Assembly: GCA_033398695.1 (NCBI GenBank)
Contig: CM065804.1
Coordinates: 35,975,501 to 36,039,500 of the forward strand
Direction of reading: 5' to 3'
Origin: Orobanche coerulescens
Taxonomy: Eukaryota > Streptophyta > Magnoliopsida > Lamiales > Orobanchaceae
Length of the DNA stretch: 64,000 bases
The translations under genes were made by a program, and so were the position numbers. The notes beneath the pieces are model-generated. The model was not told the origin of the DNA and made no database searches. It worked only from the letters and a program-made list of their open reading frames with translations. Positions 35,919 to 46,979 of the stretch are shown here, piece after piece (within the stretch, counting starts at the first letter, position 1; each line of letters opens with the position of its first letter).

Positions 35919-36084
35919 AGTTGACCGATTTCGGTCATTTTTCATCCTTCTCCCCTCCGACTCGTGGGCGATTTCCTTGGTGTCTTCCGGCGATTTGAAG
36001 CTTAGCAACTCCGAGCCATCATCTTCTTTGAGTTTTTGGAGTATTTTATCAGCATCTAATCGTGTTCTTCGTCTTTAATTCGAG

Positions 36085-36932
36085 GTAAACTCCTAAAACC
36101 TTCTTTTAGGTAAATTTGGGGGTTTTCTTGTGTTCGTCCGATTCGTTCCGAATGATAGATTAATTCATAGTGAATATGATTAATCTTGTTGATATTGTCG
36201 GTTCTCCTACGGATTCATGGTATATTTTCATAGTTTTGCGGAATCGAGAGGGTTTGGTTGTGGTCCGCCCTCGTTGTTGTTTATATACAAATATACATTA
36301 ATCGTAGGCGGGTTTCGGGTGTATTCCAATTTCCGTATTCATTTAGAAATGGTGGTAATTGTATTCTTCGAATCGTTAGGTTCGGTTTCTTTGGTTCCTA
36401 GCGTTCGTCGGTGACTCTCCTTTCCATTCATTGCGTCGTCAATAATTCAAGGCAAGTATTTTTGGAAACCTTTATGCTTAACGTGGAATGGTAATGTATT
36501 TTTTTTGTGTGATTTGCTCACCTCGTGTTGGTCCAACGGGATCAAGGAGGGAATCCAAAGGTTTTCGTCCCGGATTCATGAGTTTGTTTAGCTAGCCAGT
36601 GCGGGAGGGTCCTTAGAGGCCTCGTGCGGGAATTTATGATATGACTCTGTTCCCAAGGCGATGCATGTGCGTGTTTTGTTTTATAATATAGCCAGCCCGG
36701 GAGGGTCCTTAGAGGCCTCGTGCGGGAATCTACGATATGACTCTGTTCCCAAGGCAAATTGTTTGACTGTTTGTTTCTGGAAAAGACATGTCCAGTTTTG
36801 GTTTTTGAAATGATATTGGTGCATGTACTATGAAATGTGTAAGCGATTGGTTTGCCTTGATTACTTGTACTAGCGTAATTGCTAACCCCTTTGGGGGACC
36901 CATTTCGGGGAAATTCTTGTTATGGATTTCAG
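36085..36932 (+). other. candidate leader intron of element G
   Basis: CGAG|GTAAAC at 36085 is a good donor about 170 bp after the TATA box. AAG|GCAAGT at 36452 is a possible GC-type alternative donor. ATTTCAG ending at 36932 is a good acceptor. The same three signals occur in order in B and D LTRs. Splicing would remove the GC-rich duplication and shorten a leader of over 1.6 kb before gag. This is inference from motif conservation only. Confidence 0.4.
36595..36754 (+). repeat. duplicated GC-rich module in G 5' LTR
   Basis: GGGAGGGTCCTTAGAGGCCT, then CGTGCGGGAA, then GATATGACTCTGTTCCCAAG occurs twice, about 95 bp apart. The corresponding pair in the 3' LTR is at 43732-43884. Confidence 0.75.
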
Positions 36933-37323
36933 GTTATGATTATCCGGACGAGCGAGCACCGTGACAGTACGAGGATGTCGGCCAGGGTCGTTGACATGTG
37001 CATTTGGGTCGTCTTATTTCCTTTGTTCAATTCGATATGGTTGTTTCCTATATTTCTAAACTTATAGATTGTACTCGCGAGTACTTAGGCTTTTCTTTTC
37101 GGATTGTGTTTGGACTTCGTTGGAGTTACTGTATTTGTCGGTTGATGTTTATTGTGCCGGTTGTACCGGACGTGTTGTTTTATGTTCTTGTTGTTAACAA
37201 TTGTTTCCTTGCTAACCGAGACGGTTAGTCGAGAGGTGTTTTCTTGTGTCAGCCTGGTGGATCCCATGTAGGGGTCCACGACGCTGTAATACACCTCGAA
37301 TATCTTGGGGGTGTTACAGAAAA

Positions 37324-37335
37324 TGGTATCGGAGC
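37324..37335 (+). other. primer-binding site of element G (tRNA-Met type)
   Basis: TGGTATCGGAGC starts five bases after the LTR end; the plant tRNA-Met complement is TGGTATCAGAGC. Confidence 0.9.
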
Positions 37336-37584
37336 ACTAGGTTTATGGATACCTAGGCTTGTCGGTTATTTGGGTCTAGTCGTGTTTTGTTTTGCACATG
37401 GTCACACCGCTGCCGGCATCTCAGTACTTCCAGTGTTCGTAAGTTTCCTTACTCGATTCTTTACTTTCTCGTACTGTATTCCGTTTCTTGAACTGTGGTT
37501 ATTCTCCCTCCTTTGCTTATCATCGTAGTTGCTTTTCCTTCCTTACTCATCCTCGATATACTTCTGTTATCTCTTAACACCAGT

Positions 37585-40500
37585 ATGGATGCCGGAGGAA
37601 ACCGTGGTCGTGGTCGTGGTCGTGGACGTGGATGTGGCCGAGGACGTGCGGCAGCCGGTGGGGCGGCCACATCGCACTCTTCCGGAGCCGGCAGTACCGG
37701 CAACCGTCACAGTCATGCTTCTTCTCAGGAGCGTGCCGATCTTGGTATTGCGGCTGTTATGCAACAAATGGTTAACCAAATGGCGGCTATAGCTCAGATG
37801 GTCCAGAACCCCGATCAGGCCCATGCTAATCGGGGCGGAGCGGATCGCTGGCTTCAGGATGTCATCAAGATGCATCCTCCTCAGTTTTCGGGAGCTTCGG
37901 ACCCGATCGGCTGGGAAGGGTGGATCAAGGAGATATCCAAGGTCTTCACTGCTACCAATCGCCAGGGACCGTAAGGTCCCTATTGCTCAATACTTTCTCA
38001 CAGGAGATGCTACAGATTGGTGGGAGGCCGTTGGTCCCAAAGATCATGTTGCTTCGTGGGCCGAATTTCAAGAATTGATGGAGACCGAGTATTGTCCGTG
38101 GTCGGTCAGACAGGCTCGAGTGCATGCTTTCTATGATGCTGAACCACGGGATATTCCCGTATCCCAAGCTATTGCCGATTTTAACAAGGAGTTGGGTTAT
38201 GTGAAGACCCAAGTTGTCGCTGAGAGCGACAAAATTTTCCATTTTTCCAGGAGGATGAAGCTGCCCATTCGGGACTATATGTCTGGACTCGTATGCACTA
38301 CCTTGAAGGATTATCAGAGTAGGGCCCTCGCTTATGATATGTCAGTGACGGCTAGTGATTTGGCTCGTGAGAGCAAGAAGCAGAAGTCGGTCGGAAATTT
38401 TTCTGGTCCCAAGAGTGGAGGCCAGCAGAAATCTCAGGCTGCAAATATTTCTACGGGCGGTTCGGCTCATTTCTCTGGGAACTTTCGGGGTGCCGCCGGA
38501 ACCTCCGCTCGTGAACCCACATGCTTTAACTGTGGTGTGCAGGGCCATCAGAGCCGGCAGTGTTCTCGTCCGAAGTTTACTTGTCATACTTGTGGACAGT
38601 TGGGCCACAAGGCCCCCTTTTGTGAACAGATCAGGCAGCTTCGCGACGCTCGTTCTTCTCAACCAGTACCTATGGAGCCGAGTGTGAACCAGGGCTCATT
38701 TGCTCCGCCGCCTCCACCGAGTACCGGCCGCAGTAGGGGTCGGGGTCAACCCTCTAGAGGAGGAGCTTACAGTGTCGGCTCTGCCCAGCCGCGTATCTAC
38801 GAGATGAGGAGGGCCGATGATCCAGCAGCCACTGTGGCGACAGGTACCGTTCATATCCATTTCCATCCTGTCAGTGTGCTTTTCGATTCGGGTGCTACGC
38901 ATTCATTCATTTCTCTAGAGTGTGTACGCTGTTTGAGTCTCGACTGTTTGTTACCTTGCGAGCCTTTCATCGTTAAACTTCCTAGCGGTGATAGAATTGT
39001 TGGTGATCGGGAGCTCCTAGACTGCTCTGTGTTTATTTGTGAGAGAGCTTGGCTCTCTAACCTTATTGTCGTTAATATTGAGGGTGAGGATTTGATTCTC
39101 GGGGATGATTGGCTCGAGCGGCATGGCGCAATCATGAACTACCGCACGAGGATCATCACCATGTTAGCCGAGGATGGCACCGAGCACTCCTTCGCGGGAC
39201 GAAGGAGGGGCAATAAGAAATTTGTTATTAATGCCTTGAAGGCGATGAGTCTCCTGCGAAAGGGGTGTACTGGTTATTGGTGCTATGCCTTAAAGGCAGA
39301 GGATGGTGGAGTCGAGCTTTCGTCGATTCCAGTTGTTAGTGAGTTTCCTGACGTATTTCCTGACGAGTTGCCGGGATTGCCACCGGATCGTGAGATTGAG
39401 TTTGCTATAGAGTTAGAGCCGTGCGCGGCTCCGATTTCGAAGGCGCCGTATCGCATGGCACCTTCAGAGATGTCAGAGTTGAAGAAGCAGTTGAGTGAGC
39501 TTCTTGAGTCGGGGTATGTTCGACCGAGCGCCTCGCCTTGGGGCGCACCGGTCCTGTTTGTGCGGAAGAAGGATGGTTCACTACGTTTGTGTATCGATTA
39601 TCGCGAACTAAACAAGGTGACCATCAAGAACAAGTATCCTTTGCCGAGAATTGATGACTTGTTCGATCAGTTGCAGGGAGCTGCGGTATTCTCGAAGATT
39701 GATTTGAAATCGGGGTACTATCAGCTTTGGGTGAGAGAGTCCGACGTGCCGAAAACAGCTTTTCGGACGAGATACGGACATTATGAGTTCGTAGTTATGC
39801 CCTTTGGGTTAACTAATGCGCCGGCGGTGTTCATGCAGTTGATGAACAAGGTCTTTATCGAGTATTTGGATAAGTGTGTCGTCGTCTTCATTGACGATAT
39901 TCTTATCTATTCGAGGAATGAGGAAGAGCATGCCCATCATCTGCGGATAGTGTTAGACATTTTGAGGACCGAGCAACTCTATGCGAAGTTCTCGAAATGT
40001 GAGTTCTGGCTGAAGGAAGTAATGTTTTTAGGTCACGTGATTTCAGCCGAGGGAGTCCGTGTGGATCCGCAGAAAATTGAGGCAGTGTTGGATTGGGCAC
40101 CGCCCACAAATGTAAAGGAGGTCTGTAGTTTCTTGGGTTTGGCTGGATACTACCGTAGGTTCGTCGAGGGTTTCTCAAAACTAGCTCGGCCGCTTACACA
40201 GTTACTCCAGAAATCCGAGAAGTTCGTCTGGAATGACGAGAGACAGTCGAGTTTTGAGGAACTGAAGAAGCGTTTAACTTTAGCCCCGGTTTTGGCGTTG
40301 CCATGTGGCAACGAGGGATTCGCCGTTTATAGCGATGCTTCGGGTCAGGGTCTTGGGTGTGTATTGATGCAGCACGGCAAGACCATTGCCTTTGCGTCGA
40401 GACAGTTGAGGCCGCATGAGCTTAACTACCCTACTCATGATTTGGAGTTAGCGGCAGTCGTTTTTGCGCTCAAGATTTGTTGTCACTATCTTTTCGGCTC

Positions 40501-42229
40501 TGCATGTCAGATTTTTACCGATCATAAAAGTCTGAAATACATATTTACTCAGCGGGAGTTGAATATGAGGCAGAGGAGGTGGTTAGAACTGATTAAGGAT
40601 TATGACCTCGAAATCCTTTATCATCCGGGCAAGGCGAACGTCGTGGCCGACGCCTTGAGTCGGAAACCGATCGCATTGCGAACGCTTGAGATCCTTACGC
40701 CTCAGTCTGAGCTTCGGCGGTCTTTGATCGAGTTAGATGTTGAGGTTTTGTTACCTGGAGCTGTCGGGCAAATTTGTGCTTTATAGATTTCGTCGTCTTT
40801 GATCGATGAAATTAAGCTGAAGCAATTAGAGGATCCGATGATTACTCAAATCCGAGAGAACGTTCTTAAGGGAAAGTCTCCTGGGTTTGTGATTCACGAG
40901 AATGGTGTTTTGAGATTCCAGAGTCGGCTTTGTGTGCCGAACGATCCAGAGTTGCGACAGAGTATTTTGTGTGAGGCCCATTCTACACCCTATTCCGTTC
41001 ATCCTGGTTCGAGTAAGATGTACAAGGACCTGAGGAGGAACTTCTGGTGGAATGATATGAAGGAGGAGGTCGCACAGTTTGTAGCGAGGTGTTTGACTTG
41101 CCAACAGGTCAAAATCGAGCATCAGCGACCGGCTGGGTTATTGTAGTCACTCCCCGTTCCGGAATGGAAATGGGAAGATGTATCGATGGATTTCGTTACG
41201 AGTTTGCCGAGATCGAGGTCGGGCATGAATATGGTATGAGTGGTTGTTGATCGTCTGACCAAGTCGGCACATTTTCTGGGCATCAAGGACACTTGGGGCC
41301 CGGAGAAGTTGGCTCGTGTGTTTATCGCGCAGATTGTGAGACATCACGGTACTCCGAAGTCTATTGTTTCGGATCGTGATGGCCGTTTTGTGTCGCACTT
41401 TTGGCAGGCGGTGCATAAGGCGTTGGGTACCCGTTTGCATTTGAGTACCTCTTTTCATCCCCAGTCAGATGGACAGTCGGAACGCACTATCCAGACATTC
41501 GAGGACATGATCCGTGCTTGTGCTCTCGACTGGAGTAGTGACTGGGAGGAGCATTTGCCATTGATCGAATTCACATACAACAATAGTTGGCACGCGTCGA
41601 TTCGGATGGCACCGTATGAGGCACTTTATGGGCGGCGATGTCGATCACCGATTTGTTGGAATGAGGCGTCCGATTTAGTCAGGACCGAGCCGGATGTCGT
41701 TTTAGAGACGAGGCGGAAGATAGAGTTAATTCGGGAACGTATGTTGACTGCCCAGAGTCGACAGAAGTCATATGCCGATGTTCGTCGTCGACCTTTAGAA
41801 TTCGAGGTGGGAGACCACGTTTTGCTGAAGGTGTCGCCGACGAGAGGAGTTTTCCGTTTCGGAAAGAAGGGAAAGTTGAGTCCGAGATTTATTGGACCCT
41901 TCGAGATTCTCGAGCGAGTCAGTGGGTTAGCATACCGTTTGGCGTTACCCCCGGCCTTGAGTCATGTTCATAGCGTTTTTCATGTTTCCCAGTTGAGGAA
42001 ATATGTCCCAGATCCTAGTCACGTCATCGATTATGGGGAGATCGATGTCGCCGAGGATATTACTTTTGACGAGCGTCCTTTGAAGATTTTAGAGCATCGG
42101 GAGAAACGACTGAGGCATAAGACCATTCCCTTGGTCAAAGTGCAGTGGTCGAGACATGGTGTCGAGGAGGCGACTTGGAAAACCGAGGATAGCATGCGTG
42201 CTAAGTATCCCGAGTTGTTTATTTCTTAA
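37585..42229 (+). pseudogene. gag-pol: element G gag-pol polyprotein with one frameshift and three stops
   Basis: ATG at 37585 opens a Gly-Arg run, then gag ([28 protein letters not shown]). Two zinc knuckles follow: [14 protein letters not shown] and [14 protein letters not shown] (38520-38625). Protease is [12 protein letters not shown] (38880). RT has [22 protein letters not shown] and FIDDILIYS (39888). RNase H has [19 protein letters not shown] and VADALSRK (40330-40670). Integrase has HPGSSKMYKDL/CLTC, VDRLTKSAHF, SDRDGRF and SDGQSERT. A chromodomain-like tail (KVQWSRHGVEEATWKTED) ends in a stop at 42229. Defects: a 2-base loss near 37965, TAG at 40784 (Glu), TAG at 41144 (Gln) and TGA at 41237 (Trp). 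Otherwise complete, about 1550 codons. Confidence 0.92.
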
Positions 42230-42247
42230 GTTTCGGGACGAAACTTG

Positions 42248-42264
42248 TTTTTAGAGGGGTAGAA
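42248..42264 (+). other. polypurine tract of element G
   Basis: TTTTTAGAGGGGTAGAA directly precedes the 3' LTR and lies just after the conserved GGGACGAAACTT that follows the pol stop in B, D and G. Confidence 0.85.
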
Positions 42265-44447
42265 TGTAATATCCGCATTTTTCCCTTCTCTTATTATTCT
42301 CATTTTGGTGCATTTTCGTTTTTAGCAACTCGCTTGTAACCGTATTGACATTTTGAGGATATTTAATATTGAACATTTGTCGTTCGAGCTTGTTTCGGAC
42401 TCGTTTTACTCGAGTCGGTGTTTCATGTTGTTTTCGTCGCTATTTGGTGTGTTATCTTAATCGTCGTTCGGAACCGCCGTTTCGGGGTTGCCGAAGATCG
42501 ATCTCATGTTATTGTGGGCGTTGTGAGCTTTTGTTGGTGTTTCGACCATGTATCGTACATTTCGGATGTTTGGACTGTTTTGTAAATTTCCCAACTTTTG
42601 GGAAATTTACGTTTGAAGTTGTTTTTCTGAACCTTTGAGTAGTCGGGAATATGTTTTCCTTCGGCACTTAAGTTCGTCGTTTCAGGCCCCTTACGTCCGT
42701 ACCATCGTGAATTGTTCACCGTTGTATTTCGATTCTTTTTCGGTACCTCCCTCTTTCAATTCTGGCCTGTACTCCTCAGAAAGGAATGTTACGTACGTAA
42801 CACCCTTTTGGTTACATACGTAACGCCCTAGTGTAATTCGGTTCAGGCACTTCTGCCTTTTCGGTTACGTACGTAACACCCTTTTTGGTTACGTACGTAA
42901 CATCCTAGTGTATTTTGATACAGGCTTTCCTGCCTTTTTGGTTACGTACGTAAGGCCCTTATGGCTTACGTACGTAATACAACTTACGTACGTTAGTATG
43001 TGGTGGCTAACGTACGTAACGAGGCCTGGGTTTATAAACCCAGGAGTTGACCGATTTCGGTCATTTTTCATCCTTCTCCCCTCCTCCGACTCGTGGGCGA
43101 TTTCCTTGGTGTCTTCCGGCGATTTGAAGCTTAGCAACTCCGAGCCATCATCTTCTTTGAGTTTTTGGAGTATTTTATCAGCATCTAATCGTGTTCTTCG
43201 TCTTTAATTCGAGGTAAACTCCTAAAACCTTCTTTTAGGTAAATTTGGGGGTTTTCTTGTGTTCGTCCGATTCGTTCCGAATGATAGATTAATTCATAGT
43301 GAATATGATTAATCTTGTTGATATTGTCGGTTCTCCTACGGATTCATGGTATATTTTCATAGTTTTGCGGAATCGAGAGGGTTTGGTTGTGGTCCGCCCT
43401 CGTTGTTGTTTATATACAAATATACATGAATCGTAGGCGGGTTTCGGGTGTATTCCAATTTCCGTATTCATTTAGAAATGGTGGTAATTGTATTCTTCGA
43501 ATCGTTAGGTTCGGTTTCTTTGGTTCCTAGCGTTCGTCGGTGACTCTCCTTTCCGTTCATTACGTCGTCAATAATTCAAGGCAAGTATTTTTGGAAACCT
43601 TTATGCTTAACGTGGAATGGTAATGTATTTTATTTTTGTGATTTGCTCACCTCGTGTTGGTCCTACGGGATCAAGGAGGGAATCCAAAGGTTTTCGTCCC
43701 GGATTCATGAGTTTGTTTAGCTAGCCAGTGCGGGAGGGTCCTTAGAGGCCTCGTGCGGGAATTTATGATATGACTCTGTTCCCAAGGCGATGCATGTGTG
43801 TGTTTTGTTTTATAATATAGCCAGCGCGGGAGGGTCCTTAGAGGCCTCGTCCGGGAATCTATGATATGACTCTGTTCCCAAGGCAAATTGTTTGACTGTT
43901 TGTTTCCGGAAGAGACATGTCCAGTTTTGGTTTTTGAAATGATATTGGTGCATGTACTATGAAATGTTTAAGCGATTGGTTTGCCTTGATTACTTGTACT
44001 AGCGTAATTGCTAACCCCTTTGGGGGACCCATTTCGGGGAAATTCTTGTTATGGATTTCAGGTTATGATTATCCGGACGAGCGAGCACCGGGACAGTACG
44101 AGGATGTCGGCCAGGGTCGTTGACATGTGCATTTGGGTCGTCTTATTTCCTTTGTTCAATTCGATATGGTTGTTTCCTATATTTCTAAACTTATAGATTG
44201 TACTCGCGAGTACTTAGGCTTTTCTTTTCGGATTGTGTTTGGACTTCGTTGGAGTTACTGTATTTGTCGGTTGATGTTTATTGTGCCGGTTGTACCGGAC
44301 GTGTTGTTTTATGTTCTTGTTGTTAACAATTGTTTCCTTGCTAACCGAGACGGTTAGTCGAGAGGTGTTTTCTTGTGTCAGCCTGGTGGATCCCATGTAG
44401 GGGTCCACGGCGCTGTAATACACCTCGAATATCTTGGGGGTGTTACA
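42265..44447 (+). repeat. element G 3' LTR
   Basis: Near-identical partner of 35139-37318 with all the same internal signals, including the palindrome array (42787-43020) and TATA palindrome (43025-43044). A CTC insertion after TCTCCCCTC is one of the few length changes. Confidence 0.95.
42787..43020 (+). promoter_or_regulatory. palindrome array and adjacent TATA palindrome, G 3' LTR
   Basis: Same eight TACGTA-core palindromes as in the 5' LTR, all unchanged, followed at 43025-43044 by the 20-bp TATA palindrome. None of the roughly 20 LTR differences falls inside an array palindrome. Confidence 0.86.
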
Positions 44448-44452
44448 CCTGT

Positions 44453-46017
44453 TCGTTCTCTCGTTTAGGGAAACGTTCAAATCGTAGTGCCAAGGCCTTC
44501 CGAGAAGTATGTGGCACGCGTGCATAGGAACAACATCACACAAAATCTCGTCTTTGTATCTCCCAAGGGTTATTATTAGGAGGGCCTGTCGAGTTACCTT
44601 CACCTCCCCACAATCATTTGACCAATGTAGTCGGTATGGTTTGGGATGTTTTCATGTTGGTATTTCCAAGTATTCGACCAACATTGCGCTAGACATATGT
44701 GCACATCTTCCATTATCGATTATCACATTACAATTTTTGTTTTTAACAAAAACTCTCGTGTGAATTAAATTTTCACGCTGTTTTACCCCGTCTTCCTCCT
44801 TGGCTTGGGCGTTCATTATTCTTCGTATTACAAGAGCGAGTGCGCTCTCGACAACATCGGTATCATATTCCTCCTCCTCTTCCTTTTCATCCTTTGTCTC
44901 AATCTCCCCGTCCTTTTATGATCATTGTTCGCTTGTTGATGCATTCCGCAACGATATGGCAAAACACCTTGACATCGATAGCGTTGGATTTCTCGATTTC
45001 GGGTCACAGTAGTTCCTACCGAAGTAGGTCGTACTTCTGGTCTTTTTTACTGCAGCTCCCTAAAACTTCAAATTTACCCTTCGGAATATTTTGTTCGATT
45101 CGATTGAAAGCCGGTTTATTTTTAAAAGGGATTTCCGTCGGAGCCTTCCAGGATGTAATGGCCCCCGCAGAAGTGGTGCCAAGATTTCCCCCCCGTGAGT
45201 TTTTCTCAATTTTTACGGCCCCGTACACCATGTCCTCGGACTCGACATAGTGTCGTCTGCCAACTTCCTTTGCAAGATCATATCTCATACCATGCAAGAA
45301 TTTTGCCATGGTAGCTTCTCTGGATTCCGTCATGTTTGCTCGAATTATAAGCATCTCCATCTCCCTCCGATAATCTTCCACACTTCTCGTGCCTTGTTTC
45401 AAAGATTGCAAATGAGAAAACAATTCCTTGTTGTAGTAGTTCGGCACAAATTGTTTTCTCATTACAATTTTTAATTCTCCTCATCCTCTCACCGGGTTAT
45501 CACCACTCCTACGTCTCTTCGTGACATGTTGATCCCACCAAATACTAGCATATTCTGAAAACTCAGTTATTGCTAACCTCATTTTCTTTTCTTCCGAGTA
45601 CGTTTGGCAATCAAACACCATTTCAATTTTTCATTCCCAATCGAGATAAGCGTCCGAGTCGCTCCGTCCTTCGAACGATGGGATTTTCATTTTTATATTT
45701 CCCATCCCTCGATCTCATTCGTCCCCTCGCCCATATCTCTCCTCCCTACTCTTGTCCCTTCGTCCGCCTCCTCTACCTCGATAGCCCCCAAACCTCCACC
45801 TCGGAGTTCCCTCCTCGAATTAGTTACGGGACTCATCGTCATATCCTTCAAACTGAATCGGGCTTCGTTGTATCGTTCGTTTCCTGTCGACTTTCTTGCC
45901 TTTTGCGATTGTGGCAACAATTACTTCGGTCTTGTTTAGTCGAACATTCAAATCTGCTAGCATTTTCCGGATACTTTGTAACATATCCATCTGTTTAGTA
46001 ATTTCCGAATCTGACAT
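44453..46017 (-). pseudogene. gag: element E gag and protease, 5' half
   Basis: The start is ATG at 46017 (minus), MSDSEITKQMDMLQSIRKML, with a helical N-terminus and then QRSPIQFEGYDDES. The gag domain continues at 45016-45462 with FVPNYYNKELFSHLQSLKQG and SVEDYRREMEMLIIRANM, ending in a basic linker. No zinc knuckle is obvious in the remaining text. The protease end is at 44453-44603: RQALLIITLGRYKDEIL and VPMHACHILLGRPWHYD, typical of plant chromoviruses. Frameshifts lie between about 45480-45820 and 44610-45010. The gene continues left of element G at 35138. Confidence 0.8.
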
Positions 46018-46411
46018 TTTCCTTTTTTTTTCTTTTTTTTGGCCTTTCTTTTTTTTTTTGCCCTTTTTTTACATTTTTTTTGCTCTTTTTTTTTTTGCTT
46101 TTTTTTGCCTTTCTTTTTTTTGCCCTTTATTTACTTTTTTTTACACACATACAAATTAATCCTCATGTGTATCGGTCGATCACTCAACGCTCGTGTATCA
46201 TTATTTTAGATTTTTTTACGTTTCTTGTCTTTATCACTCGGTTGTGTATAAATGTCCCACAAATAACAAGGTGAATATATAGACGAGTATCGTGACAAGT
46301 TTTAATTTTACAGGGGCGGTAATCCGCACTCCAGCTTTATATTTATTTCTATATTTCACAGTGGTGGTAGAACCGACCTTTGTGATATATATATATATAT
46401 ATATATGGGGC
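46018..46411 (-). other. element E leader: T-rich homopolymer tracts and (TA)n
   Basis: 46021-46142 is a succession of T-runs broken by GCC/GCTC (A-runs on the coding strand). It is followed by unremarkable AT-rich sequence and a (TA)n tract at 46386-46406. No coding sequence; part of the untranslated leader of E, expanded by the MITE next to it. Confidence 0.6.
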
Positions 46412-46719
46412 GCGTTATATGCAGTACCAATATTAGATGCAGTACTTTACAGTACTAATTTATGCATGAGTTTTGTACTAATTATGCATGAAATATATGC
46501 ATTTTGTGCATCAAAATTTCAATGCATTAAAATATGCAATATATTTGATGCATATAATCTAATATTTTAATGCATCGATATTTTGATATATATATTGTAT
46601 ATTTTAATGCATTGAAATTTTGATGCACGAAATGCATATATTTCATGCATAATTAGTACAAAACTCATGCATAAATTAGTACTGTAAAGTACTGCATCTA
46701 ATATTGGTACCGCATAGAA

Positions 46720-46722
<3 letters not shown>
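46412..46722. mobile_element. 311-bp hairpin MITE inserted in a (TA)n tract
   Basis: Two 124-bp arms (46412-46535 and 46599-46722) are inverted copies with three mismatches, separated by a 63-bp AT-rich loop. Arm ends read GCGTTATATGCAGTACC and, inverted, GCGTTCTATGCGGTACC. It is flanked on both sides by (TA)n, which hides any TA duplication. There is no coding capacity. It resembles microsatellite-targeting MITEs such as rice Micron in habit; family not determined. Confidence 0.8.
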
Positions 46723-46758
<36 letters not shown>

Positions 46759-46764
46759 TATATT

Positions 46765-46872
46765 TTGTTTTTGTATACTTTTATTTGTATATTTTTTTGT
46801 ATACTTTTTTTGTATACTTTTTTTTTTGTATACTTTTTTTTGTATACTTTTTTTTTGTATACTTTTTTTTTT
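46765..46872. repeat. GTATACTTTTTTT tandem repeat
   Basis: Six or seven units of GTATACT followed by a variable T-run (period about 14-18 bp) next to a (TA)n tract at 46722-46757. A low-complexity expansion in the E leader. Confidence 0.75.
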
Positions 46873-46963
46873 GGAGAAGACAAGAAGATGTTAGAGAAAA
46901 AAATGAAGGAAATAAGATGAGAAAATAGAAAAAGACGATAAAACCTTATATGGAGCAACCTAA

Positions 46964-46977
46964 GCTCTACGATACCA
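46964..46977 (-). other. primer-binding site of element E (tRNA-Met-like)
   Basis: The minus strand reads TGGTATCGTAGAGC beside the right LTR. It is the tRNA-Met complement with a small insertion relative to TGGTATCAGAGC. Confidence 0.75.
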
Positions 46978-46979
46978 AA

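Larger units (their letters stand above)
35139..37318 (+). repeat. element G 5' LTR
   Basis: 2180 bp, TGTAATATCCG to GGGGGTGTTACA. Order of parts: U3; palindrome array 35662-35893; TATA palindrome 35899-35918; GT donor-like site 36085; GC donor-like site 36452; duplicated GC-rich module 36595-36754; acceptor-like TTTCAG 36932; U5 end with CCATGTAGGGGTCCACGACG. Confidence 0.95.
35139..44447 (+). mobile_element. element G: full-length Ty3/gypsy, Tekay/Del-like, young insertion
   Basis: 9309 bp bounded by CCTGT. LTRs 35139-37318 and 42265-44447, primer site 37324-37335, gag-pol 37585-42229, polypurine tract 42248-42264. By eye the LTRs differ at roughly 20 substitutions plus a few small indels over 2.18 kb (about 1%), so insertion was recent. 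The polyprotein has one frameshift and three nonsense codons, so this copy cannot make full-length protein but could be copied in trans. Confidence 0.95.

Noticed and set aside
35243..36414. Several 60-100 codon frames in the G LTR, repeated at 42369-43207
   Set aside because: They are duplicated only because the LTR is duplicated, overlap promoter features and have no recognisable domain.
45570..46274. Plus-strand frames opposite element E gag (Ser/Leu/Phe-rich)
   Set aside because: They are antisense shadows of the minus-strand gag and of T-rich homopolymer tracts.
46704..46928. Tyr/Phe-rich 74-codon frame
   Set aside because: Produced by (TA)n and GTATACTTTTTT tandem repeats; low complexity, not a gene.
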